Source: Apostichopus japonicus (lineage: Eukaryota; Echinodermata; Holothuroidea; Aspidochirotida; Stichopodidae). Taken from it: DNA of 64,000 bases. Under the pieces are notes generated by a model, which searched no databases, was not told where the DNA came from, and saw only the letters and a list, made by a program, of their open reading frames with translations. The DNA is taken from assembly GCF_037975245.1 (NCBI RefSeq), contig NC_092561.1, positions 7,934,001 to 7,998,000 on the forward strand, read 5' to 3'. How positions within the stretch are numbered: position 1 is the stretch's first letter; each line of letters opens with the position of its first letter. The position numbers were made by a program, and so were the translations under genes. Of the stretch, positions 46,105-56,434 are shown one piece after another.

Positions 46105-46747
46105 AAATTCCAATATATTTTCTAAAACTTACTCCAAGTTATTTGTCAATTATGATTTATATCTTATTTCTCTGGTTTACTCTAATAATATATATACACA
46201 TGATATGCATATATAGAAACTATTGAAAGTTCATTTAAGTAGGTCATCTTTGTTGTCATATCAAAACACACATATTGCTTGGATACGGTATTATTCTATT
46301 TTCTTTGCTACCGCTAATCTTTTTCTCTCATTGCCGTTGATCCGTTTAATTTGCTTTCATTTCAAGCCAGATATAAACACTACCCTTTCCACCTTTTTTT
46401 TTCCAATTCCCTTCTTGGTTTTTTTTTCAATTAGTGAGAACAAAACCGGACGTGACTATTGTGTGCAGTATTAATAAAAGGGTTTAAGTGAGGGCAAAAG
46501 TTAATGTGTACTGTAATAGGTTCAGTGATCATTGAGACAGCAGAGTGGATCATGTCGCGAACCGTCCACGTTTCCACACCTGTTTGATAAAAGGTGACTG
46601 ATCGTTAGGCACCCGTATCCAACAACATGTTAAACAACTACATCATCAACTCGATATGACAGAGTGAAAAAGTAAGTGGGGTCCTCTGTTAAATAGTACG
46701 ATACAAAAGTATACTAAGGAATATAGACCCCAGAGCATAGAAGAAAT

Positions 46748-47850
46748 GGATCCTGTGCCCTAAGTAGGATTTCATGGCACACTCAGTGGGGGGTATAGGG
46801 TAATACTGTGAGTTAGGGACAATAGCCCCCATCCCATTGACATACTGTATAAGGTTCAACTGTCCTAATGTTACTAATAGCTAGGCTGTAGGATCCTCTG
46901 CCCTACACAGGATTTCAAGGCAAACTCAGTGGGTATAGGGTAGTACTGTGAGTTACGGACAACACCCACCCCATAGACATACTGTATAAGGTTCAACTGT
47001 CCTAATGTTACTAATAGCTAGGCTGTAGGATCCTCTGCCCTACATAGGATTTCATGGCAAACTCAGTGGGTATAGGGTAATACTGTGAGTTAGGGACAAC
47101 ACCCACCCCATAGACATACTGTATAAGGTTCAACTGTCCTAATGTTACTAATAGCTAGGCTGTAGGATCCTCTGCCCTACACAGGATTTCATGGCAAACT
47201 CAGTGGGTATAGGGTAATTCTGTGAGTTACGGACAACACCCACCCCATAGACATACTGTATAAGGTTCAACTGTCCTAATGTTACTAATAGCTAGGCTGT
47301 AGGATCCTCTGCCCTACACAGGATTTCAAGGCAAACTCAGTGGGTATAGGGTAATTCTGTGAGTTACGGACAACACCCACCCCATAGACATACTGTATAA
47401 GGTTCAACTGTCCTAATGTTACTAATAGCTAGGCTGTAGGATCCTCTGCCCTACACAGGATTTCATGGCAAACTCAGTGGGTATAGGGTAATTCTGTGAG
47501 TTACGGACAACACCCACCCCATAGGCATACTGTATAAGGTTCAACTGTCCTAATGTTACTAATAGCTAGGCTGTAGGATCCTCTGCCCTACATAGGATTG
47601 CATTGCAAACTCAGTGGGGGGATAGGGTAATACTGTGAGTTATGGACAATAACCCCCATCCCATAGACATACTTTATAAGGTTCAATTGTCCTAATGTTA
47701 CTAATAGCTAGGCTGTAGGATCCTCTGCCCTACACAGGATTTCAAGGCAAACTCAGTGGGTATAGGGTAATTACTGTGAGTTAGGGACAATAGCCCCCAT
47801 CCCATAGACATTTAATGTTACAGTGACCCTAATGTTACTATTTAGCTAGT
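46748..47850 (+). repeat. Tandem array of ~137-bp units (eight copies)
   Basis: The GGATCCT-TGCCCTA start recurs near 46748, 46890, 47027, 47164, 47300, 47437, 47575 and 47717. Each unit continues GGATTTCATGGCAAACTCAG, TGGGTATAGGGTAATACTGT, GAGTTA-GGACAACACCCACC, CCATAGACATACTGTATAAG, GTTCAACTGTCCTAATGTTA and CTAATAGCTAGGCTGTA. Inner units 2-6 are nearly identical while units 1, 7 and 8 have more differences (for example CATTGACAT and a GGGGG variant). That pattern fits recent expansion or homogenisation from the middle. Confidence 0.96.
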
Positions 47851-47854
47851 TCTA

Positions 47855-50110
47855 GTTTATAATAGAGTGAAGTACTGTGGTGTACCTCACTAGCACACAG
47901 ACCAAAGAAATGGATCTAGAGTAACCCTACGTAAGGCTACAATTAGGATAACTTTCACTGTTATCCAACTTATCAAACCACTGAGTGAATAACCATGTGT
48001 TATATGATCTATATGGCTTATATACAGAGCAGATAAATGGTACATTTCAGTTAATCTCACTTAGGACGCTAGCCTAACATACATTTTAGTTGTATGCTGC
48101 ATGAAACTCCACTATCATCCTGGATTACTCATGAATACAGTACATTGCTTGCATGCTAACTTTTGACTGGTAGTCTGTGAATCTTTGGCTGAGTATTGTC
48201 TGCTCAATTTGTTTTGAAAATATCCAAAACAAATTACAGGATGGTAGTAGAAATCGAAAAAATATGAGTAAAAAGACTAAACTGAAGTTTATGTCTTATG
48301 GTCATTTTAAATAATTAAAATAAGAAAGAGTAAAGAAAATGAAAAGAAAAATTTGTCTCAAAATTGTAATTACTTTTTTATCAACTTTTTCATCGAATCT
48401 GTCCTGTTATTGCAAACAACTGGTTGAAAATGCAGAAAATAGTTTACGAGTATGAAATAAAAACTCTTTATATTACTTCTAAAGAAAATTCTTGTGAAGA
48501 AAAATGAAAAATAGGGTCAAGTAAATGCTTGATACAGACACTTCAAAAATATTTAAAAATGTAATAATAATAATAGAAACTTATACATGCATATATATAT
48601 TTATAAACAGTGGAATTACGACCTTCCTTACTGGTTTCAAACCTCTGGACCTACAATCAGCGTCCATAGCCTAGTGGTTATGGTGCCCAGTCATCTTTCC
48701 CTTCCCTATCCCTTCCCAAACAAAAAGCAAAACAAACAAACCCTATATTAATACCCATTTTGTTGTATTACATTGCAATATACCCCATATTGCATCTAAG
48801 CATTTTTGTTTTTGCAAATATTAAGAGGATATTATTCCCAGTGCTCTATATACATATATATTACTTTAAATTTGTTGTACCAATGAGAAACACTGGATGA
48901 CAACTGATAATATATTTTTTTCCCCTTCTGAATTATTGACTGCATGCTACCAGCACACAGGGAGTAGCATAGGGCCACCGCTAATGCACCAATCAAGTAC
49001 GGTCCTCTTCCTCCTCCAACTGGGGAGTTTCGGAGGTAGCTTTCATGGGGCCCCGAAATAACAACATCTAATAGCACACAGGGGAACAGCAGGAATCTGT
49101 CGGTCCAACCCCTTTGCCCTGGCAGGAGTCGATAGTGTCATTGATCCCACAGATGTTGAACTTTTGAAGAGGGAATATAGAGTTTAAACTGGCAGTAAAA
49201 GAGAGAAAAGTTTGATGTCATTATAGAGTTGAACACCAGACAGCAGGGGGTACTGTGTATATGTGATACTTCTCTGTAGGTAGGTTACTGCTATTGGTAT
49301 CTATAGGTACAGGTGTTGATCAGTGTGTAGTACATTTCATTTTATTTCATTTCATTTATTTATTTTTGTTCTATCACAACATAAGTATGACTATATGACA
49401 TAGAAGGAGATAAGAAACAAACTTGTGAAAGGAATTGTACTAAAAAGCCCTTGTCAGGTAGTGACACTCCCTGAAAAAATACAGAACTTTACAATTAGAA
49501 AAGAGAACCCAAAAAACAAAACAATGAGTACCACCCCTTCCTCTCCCTTCCCTCACCCCCCTCCCCCCAGTTTCATTTCGCAGTTCTAGTACATGTTGAT
49601 GAAGTGCTTTTGTAAGCTTTCAAAAGCAACTAAAGAAGGCATCGCCTTTAAAGTGAAAGGTAGGGGATTCCAAAGTAGTACATAGCATTGCCCATAATTG
49701 GTATTGTCTTTAAATTAAGTCAATTCAAGCAGCTTTTTGGGTAACTATCGGTGAAATTTTAGGTATTTATAACACACACAGTTACGTCCCTCGTACGCAT
49801 TATCCGCTAATACTAAACTCAAATTGGTCAAGGCTTTAAACAGGAGGTAAATCCACCATCCATCCAGGCCCAGACTCCTCTTTCATCTTTTGGACCATTC
49901 GTATGGTGAGATTGTGCAAAATTGGTCCAATTTTGATCATTTAGATGTTTTTAGTTTTTGACTGGGGGGGTAATTGTTATTCTTAGGTAAGTGCGTTGTT
50001 AACAAATTCCCAGAACAGGTAGGTGGTTTTGGGGGATTTCAAATAAGAAAAGAAAAACAAGGGGGGTCAACAACACACACTTTTCCCTTTTCAGTTTAAC
50101 ATTAAACTGA
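47855..50110. other. Unassigned sequence around a SINE fragment
   Basis: No gene was firmly recognised. The minus-strand ORF at 48,832-49,077 contains a Gly/Ala-rich stretch with no identified domain and no clear splice sites. C-rich low complexity at 49,540-49,567. Sequence at 49,370-49,760 has the look of an old retroelement 3' region (it starts with an ATTT-rich tail) but no diagnostic motif. Confidence 0.4.
48607..48691 (+). mobile_element. tRNA-derived SINE, family 1 (internal fragment)
   Basis: ACAGTGGAATTACGACCTTC, CTGGTTTCAAACCTCTGGAC, AATCAGCGTCCATAGCCTAG and TGGTTATGGTGCCC match the middle of the other copies. It stops inside the anticodon region, so the B box and 3' body are absent. 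Confidence 0.85.
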
Positions 50111-50119
50111 TTTAGCCTT

Positions 50120-50284
50120 TCCACATTTAGAGTGGCTGTCTACTACAAGCAGAAACATAGATCCTAAAAATGGACCTGCGAAATCTACATGTATTCTTTG
50201 CCAAGGCTCTGTCTGCCATCTCCATGGGTTTACAGGCGCTTTGGGTGGCAAAGTTTGGTACTGTCGACAATCATCGCATGACCC
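50120..50284 (-). pseudogene. Ty3/gypsy retrotransposon integrase fragment
   Basis: The minus-strand translation contains SCDDC (second half of the HHCC zinc finger), then APVNPW, then PWQRIHVDFAGPF and FLLVVDSHSK. This is the start of the integrase catalytic core, with the first catalytic Asp in HVDF. That order and spacing are characteristic of Ty3/gypsy pol. The fragment stops at a nonsense codon shortly after HSK, lacks the remaining DDE residues, and upstream lacks the HH half of the zinc finger in frame. No LTRs, reverse transcriptase or gag were seen nearby. A dead remnant of an animal retrotransposon. Confidence 0.85.
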
Positions 50285-50344
50285 TACTAACTTTTTTTTA
50301 CGTGTAGAAACGTATAGTCCTAGCCTAACCACTTTATCATTGGC

Positions 50345-51240
50345 GTTAATGTCAGGCTATCGCACAGTCTTTACTGCACTAACATACCGGGATAGGAATG
50401 TAGCGTTTACCCTTCTGGTGAGTTGAGAACACGTTTGAGTTCTTTGAAACCATCTCTGAGTACCAAGTTATCATTTCAAATGGTGATGTTATTTTATAAA
50501 ACTAAGAAGAAATTTAAAAAAAAATAAAGTAAGTTGCTCCATCTCCACCATTGTATTTATATAATGTGGAAATAAATCAAACTCAAACACAGTAAGTTTT
50601 AGAATATGCGTCTCAATATGAACACACCTCAGTCGTTGGCATATCGTTGTAACGTTACATTCCCTTGTATAAAGTAAAGTTGGAAACCCTTTCCGTTCGA
50701 AGGTGAATGAAAACAAGAATATGAAAACTATAGAAAAAATAAAACAATTTTTGCTCTCTGTGTGCAACTTAGGAAGTCTTACGCTACAAATAAGATAATC
50801 CCTCCACCCGTGTTATCAGATCTTCCTCGCATTTTCACATGTCAAAAAGACTCAAAACATTAAGCTTTAAATATATAAAAAAAAAAAAAGCCTATTCATT
50901 AATCATACTTTTTTGAGTTAAATTTTTAACTCTGCAATATTTTGATCTGATATATGGTTTTCTTTCACAGGATTGCTTGAGAATTAAATCGCTTGATAAA
51001 TACTCATACCGATTGCTTGATGCTTTCCGTGAAGTGTTATGTTGACTATAGGACCAACATAATGGGTCTTATAACTGCTTTTTAATCCTTTGAAGGCATT
51101 TCTTTCAAGAAGAATGTGACAACCTGATTTTATATTGATCATAGTTTGATATGATAAGCTTTAATTGGTTTTTTGATCAAACAGTTTATTTACTTAGTGG
51201 TTAATAATTATAGCAGACAGTCTAGCTGTGGTTTTTTAAC
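50345..51240. other. Unassigned sequence
   Basis: Nothing recognised; A/T-rich with short poly(A) runs near 50,515 and 50,878. Confidence 0.5.
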
Positions 51241-51245
51241 TGTCT

Positions 51246-51249
<4 letters not shown>

Positions 51250-51312
<63 letters not shown>

Positions 51313-51316
51313 GTAT
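51250..51316. repeat. (TA)n microsatellite with adjoining CATATA
   Basis: About 50 bp of pure TA followed by TA/CA mixtures and, shortly after, an (AC)n stretch (51,319-51,331). No SINE abuts it. Confidence 0.9.
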
Positions 51317-51494
51317 ACACACACACACACATACTATTGAATATTTATTCACATTCACATGTGCAATGAACAGAAAAAAATTGAAAAAAAGAGGTCGCAC
51401 AACAATTAACAACAACAAAAAAAAACAAAGAAAAGAAAAGAAAAGTGGAAAAAAAGCAGAAAAGGAGAATAGGTCATAAAATCATTGATCTAGT

Positions 51495-51662
51495 ATTGCT
51501 CGATGCAAAATGTTTGTTGCAAAATGCCTGATGCTAAATGATTGATGCTTAATGCTTGATGCCAAATGCTTGATGCCATATGCGTGATGCAAATGCGCAT
51601 TGCTAAATGCTTGATGCTAAATGCTAGATACCAAATGCTTGATGACAAATGCTAGATGTAAA
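51495..51662 (+). repeat. Degenerate ~14-bp minisatellite (TGCTTGATGCTAAA)n
   Basis: About twelve imperfect units of the form ATGCTTGATGC-AA, with variants TGATTGATGC, TGCGTGATGC and TGCTAGATG. The irregular drift suggests an old array. Confidence 0.88.
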
Positions 51663-51664
51663 AT

Positions 51665-54500
51665 TGGCAAATTGCTTATACAATTGTAAAGATGTCTAGC
51701 ATTTTTTTTAAATAGGAATAATATAATATTGTTGTATTATACGAGACCAAATTCAGAGCCATCAAAACTGCTACACAAAATGTGAACAATAAGTTATTAA
51801 ATAATTAAACAATTAAACTATTTCATGTAGGAGTAGATGAGAGCAGAGAAGAAAAGAGTGGAAAAGAGAACATACCTGAACTCATCAATTTATATATAGA
51901 TATATATTTTTATATATTTTTATAGATATATATATATATATTTTTCTAATTCCCCAAACTTGCCAGTAAAGATGAAATTATATTTAAGTTGATATAGAAG
52001 TGAAGATAGAAAGGTCAAAGGTTAAACATGAAGTTACACTAAGTTGTACATTCATATCATTATCAGAATGAATATTTAAAGAAGGTTTTCTTGGATGACC
52101 TTGCACTACCATAACATTTGTTTTGTAAGGAAAGTTAAAATTTTGGGTCATCCAAGAAAAGTGCCTGTGTAAGTTGCTGTCACATCCAATGCCACACTGA
52201 ACTCTAGACAGAATAAGCGCATATTTGTTTTTTGTTGTTGTAAACTTTATCATGTTATTATCGTAACTACATTATTAAATGCCAGACTTCATCACCTCAC
52301 TCTGCCAAAATAAACCAAAAAGAAAACATACACATGAAATTGTCAAAACATTGTTCCAAAGTGTCTAGAATGGATTGCAAAAACTTTAACAACAAAATCA
52401 GGTCTGTTCCATGCAGAAAAAAAAGAAGAAAATTGCCACTCGAGACCAACATTTTCATGGTTAACATTAAAATGTACAAAAAAACGCTATATCAAAGATG
52501 GTGATACCTTCTACTTCATTTTGAACTTTATAAGATAGTTTAAAAAATTTTTTTTTTTTAAGCTTGATAAAATTAGCTAAATTTTACTTTTTCAGACATA
52601 AAAAGCTCCTTTAAGGAACCATGTGTTATCGGGTAAATGATCCCTCTCAGATCAATCTATAGAGGTTTATTTTTATTTCTTTCATGGTCTTGTCATAACG
52701 ATCAAAGTAAGTTTGCCTTGACATTAAAACAAATGTCGTTCCTTGCTTTAATGCTGCCAAAATCCATTCTTCCTCCTCTCCCATCTGCGAAATTTCTCTC
52801 AAGAATACTATAGGCATCTACGTGTACCGAAACAGGTATATAATATGCTCTTCTTCTCCGTTAATTTAGGCCCTTTTTGTTTTGTTTTGTTTTTTTATCT
52901 CTTGTCGATTTCAGTTGTTTCTACACTCAATTAAACAGCATGCTCTCTCAACACATTTACAATTTCCTCCGAAATTTCCTTTCGAAATCTCTCTCGAGCC
53001 GGTTTTTTACATTTTCTCTCTCTCCTTTGTATTTTCTTCGCGGGTTTGTAAAAGTACTAATGATTATAATATCAGCTATATGGAGTGATCACCCCTAGGC
53101 TGTTATTCATATATGTCTTAAAAGTTTTTTTTCCCTTTTTGCATATATATATGAAGATGAAGGGAAAGAATACAATATAAAAGAAAAAGCTCTTAGCATT
53201 CTTCTTTTACATTAGAACCATGTTGAAGAAGAAATCTCCATAACCTGACACACAAAAATTCAGCATGAGTGGAAAAAAGAAAAAAAATGCAAAAGAAGAG
53301 AAAAAACAGGAAGTAAAAGCATTTTTTTTTTTTTAGAAAACCAGAAAATGTTCAAAACATGTGAGCCCTCCCATCCCCCCCCCAAAAAAAAAAGAAAAGA
53401 AGAAAAAACTGCGGCATGACCGAAGCCCTTTTAGGACAAATTACACTTGATTAGAACTGGCTTGGTAGATTCATTCTCCTTCTTACTTTGTGTGAAGAAG
53501 TTATTATCCAATTTTTTTCCCTGGCACTATTCAGTCTTGCAGCATTTTTCTCTTTCACCTTGATTAGTCTATCCAAATACTTGCATGCTACCCCTCTTTG
53601 TGAATGAACCAACCCAGACAAAAGTACAGCTAACCCTCACCTAGTTGTCTGTGTGTTATAACTGTGAACTGAGAACAAGCGGAGAGAATATATATATATA
53701 TATATCTATACAATGTGTATAGTCAGGATGGCAATCCCCCTGTGTAGGAATGGAGTCTCCCAGTAAAGGCAGCTAGGTAATTTACATGCTTATAGTGTGA
53801 GTTGGAGATTGACTGTGAACTGTCATTGGTTGAACAGTATAACAGCCTCCTATTGCCTGTGCTTGCAATATGACCTGCCTAGGCTGCCAAGGTCAAGTGT
53901 AGTATATACTACTTACAGTGTTGTCATACAAGCGGTGGGGTGTCCCTTGATAGCCGCTAGCATATCTCACTACTACTAGTCAATGCACACAGGTGAAAGA
54001 ATTGGAAGAAGCAGAAGAAGCGGTTTAGTAGTAGTAAAGCAGTGTGGTACGGTATAGTGTGTGTGTGTGGATGACACAATCGAGTGATCACACAAGGCTT
54101 CATGTAACCCAGATAGCCTTTTATTTTTTTATTTTATTAAAATTACTGCACTGCAATTGGGGGTGTTTTCTGAGGCCAGAAGGAACTTCCATCTCTCTTG
54201 TCTCTCTTAAGAATCACCTTGTGGGATGTGCTGGGGGCTTCTTCTTCTTCTCATGAATGGTCGCCGTCGTTAGTACAACCCGCTGCCAATCGCCGCTGTC
54301 CATCAACGTTGGTGTTCACACATGGTATTAATAGTCTTTCTGTATTGTGTACACTACTACTACTGCTGCTGCTTGTAGTACCTGCTGCTGATGTCCACCA
54401 CCACTGGTAGTAGTACTACTACTAGCCGGTAGCAGAATATATACATACATATATATATAGCAGTGCTACCTGTGCCACTGGTATGTGCCCTGGAGGTAAA
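51665..54500. other. Unassigned sequence; distal end may be promoter or 5' UTR
   Basis: No gene was recognised to about 53.6 kb. At 54,350-54,430 are trinucleotide runs (CTA, CTG, GTA) including TACTACTACTGCTGCTGC and the opposite-sense GTAGTAGTACTACTACTAG, which can fold back. Such runs are common in animal 5' UTRs. The sequence from here to 54,956 may be upstream of, or part of, the 5' UTR of the exon at 54,957. Confidence 0.4.
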
Positions 54501-54956
54501 GTTTCCCCAGGCAAGTAAAGAGGAAGCGCAGCTAGTCGGCTTGACTCTCTCTACTACTACCTGAACGGAGTAACATCCTCTCGGCTCTTTCAGAGGTGGA
54601 AAGTTAAAGTATTTTCAAGAGGTTGTTGTACCATCGATTAAAAAAAAAATTTCCAGCCGTGTTGATGTTTGCAACATGTCCAAAGATTATGATATGGATG
54701 TGACTTTATCTTTGTCTGTGGTGATTTGACCTCTTAGAGGAGGGAATTTCCTCTTGTTATTTTTCATTTGCAAGGTGCAAAACAGTTTTGGTGAACTCGA
54801 TTCAGGAGAATTAATTTTCTTTTTGTTACTTTTAATCCAAGCGGTGACGATATATTTCTTTGAGGATATCGAGCGATAATTTTTTTTTTGTCATTGGGAA
54901 ATTTTTTACTTTTACTTTTCGTGAAAAGATTTAATTTTTTTCGTTTCGTCGACGAT

Positions 54957-55092
54957 ATGTTGGCCACGACGAAAATGGATGAGGGCCCAGCAGAGGCAAT
55001 GGATACATTGGTAGTGATGCCACCCTCTTTGAGATTAAACGGTCTGAGCGAAAGTTACGGACACACTTCGCTCGGGAACTCGACCATGGAAG
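54957..55092 (+). CDS. Candidate first coding exon of an unidentified gene
   Basis: After an in-frame TGA at 54861, the first ATG is 54957. A second, with a much better context (AAAATGG), is 54975. The frame runs to a strong donor (GAAG|GTGAGT, GT at 55093-55094) and ends in phase 1. The 39-45 residues include the stretch EAMDTLVVMPPSLRLNG and end LGNSTMEG. It reads like the disordered N-terminus of a regulatory protein, but I do not recognise the family. Codon content is balanced, unlike the AT-biased chance ORFs around it. Support is the start context, the donor consensus and the CG-richer composition. Downstream exons are not seen in the remaining 9 kb. Confidence 0.4.
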
Positions 55093-55094
55093 GT

Positions 55095-56255
55095 GAGTTG
55101 TGATGGGGGAAGACAGTTATCAAATCTGCACCATATTTTTGGTTAAGGTTTTAATTGGTAGTATTTTTGTGGTGAAATGACAACCATTTCTTCTTGTTGT
55201 TGTTGTTGTCAAGATAAGATTGAGATCATTTTAAGTGGTCTTTGTGTCTTATCTGTGGAAGGTTCATCGTACTTGCCTTTCAGAGGGTTTGTTCAGTTTC
55301 TCTCCCTCCTCCCTCCTCCCCTTATCTCCTTCTCCAGCTGCTTTACAGATTGAACCCCAACCTGGGTTTCAAAAATAAATAAGCCATCGATATTTTACTA
55401 TTCACTGCAAAGTCGTTCTTGGTGCTAGACTATGCACTGCAACATTTAACAAGTATTCTGTACCACTAAAAGCTGGATGACACAGTAGTTTAATCTACCC
55501 GTGTACCGTTTTGTACCCTCCCCCTGATCCCATCCCCTCACCCCTAACCCCTCACCTCCTGGTATCAGACCACAGTCAATGGCATCTGTCTAGTCGGTTT
55601 ACCCATCATCGCCCGCTTTGAAGAATGTGCGGCATTGTAAAGAACCCCCCACCAACCTTTGTAACAGTCTGATGATGTTGCTCCCTAAATTAAACCACGA
55701 TAACATTACATGTTTAATTTGACATTGTAATCATGTTCCATGATTCGTCTTAGCCAAGCTACTTTCTGTAAGCACACAAGTCCTAAGTATAGGATTACTG
55801 TACTGAGTTTTTTGACAAACAGCTCAAAAGACAAGCTCAAAAACAGCTCGGAGAAAGAGAGACAACAAACAAAAAACCAGACAGTTCTTTATGATTTCCA
55901 TCTACAATAGATTAGATCAGAATAGTAAACTCTGGCAAAAACAACTTGTAAAAATGTTGAAAAAGGATTTACATATCTCACAAATTTTGCTAAGATTGAA
56001 ACTGATTTAAGCAAAAGAGAACATGAAGGGGAATGGCTGGTGTTTGGAGCTCTAGGGAGACAGGAATTAAATATGGCATATATCTAGCTGGTAAAGAATA
56101 TTACTCCATTTTTACATTTATAATGCAATAATAATAATAATCAGCAGTTATCTTTAGGATGCTTAAGCGACGACAAATGTGGGAGAAACCTGCAAGGGCT
56201 TAGGGATTACAACCTACAAGTCGGGTGGGTGGCTTCCAATTCAACATTTTAACTT
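55095..56255. other. Probable intron 1 sequence, otherwise unassigned
   Basis: GTTGTTGTT run at 55,197-55,209; pyrimidine-rich and C-rich patches near 55,300-55,335 and 55,515-55,560. No exon, RNA or repeat family was recognised. Confidence 0.4.
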
Positions 56256-56257
56256 GA

Positions 56258-56430
56258 ACCTTTTCAACATGGAAAGTCATTTCATATGCGAAAACCATAG
56301 ATTGCTCTTGGATAAAAAACCCACCTTTACTATGACCCGGCCGGGTATCGAACCCAGAACCTCCCGATTGCTAAGCCTCATTGCTTCAAATGCCACTGCC
56401 TTTATCCACTCGGCCACAGCACCGGTGTCG
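56258..56430 (-). mobile_element. tRNA-derived SINE, family 2 (copy 2)
   Basis: On the minus strand, GCTGTGGCCGAGTGGATAAA (A box of a Leu/Ser-type tRNA) is followed by a long variable-arm-like segment. A perfect B-box region GGTTCGATACC comes next, then GTAAAGGTGGGTTTTTTATC and ATGAAATGACTTTCCA. The same body follows the tRNA-like head at 34.2 kb. Box A and box B are better preserved here, so this copy is younger or under less decay. Confidence 0.82.
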
Positions 56431-56434
56431 ATAT

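Larger units (their letters stand above)
44555..46745. other. Unassigned sequence with TA tracts
   Basis: No gene was recognised. C-rich at 45,198-45,218. TA/CATA-rich at 45,890-45,975. Two hammerhead-like hairpins at 45,720 and 46,073 suggest Penelope-type remnants between about 45.5 and 46.1 kb. Confidence 0.4.

Noticed and set aside
48832-49077. Gly/Ala-rich minus ORF as a possible exon
   Set aside because: No family recognised, frame closes by stops just upstream, and no convincing acceptor/donor pair.
56340-56430. Functional tRNA-Leu/Ser gene on the minus strand
   Set aside because: Boxes A and B are good, but acceptor ends do not pair and the same SINE body follows it as at 34.2 kb.
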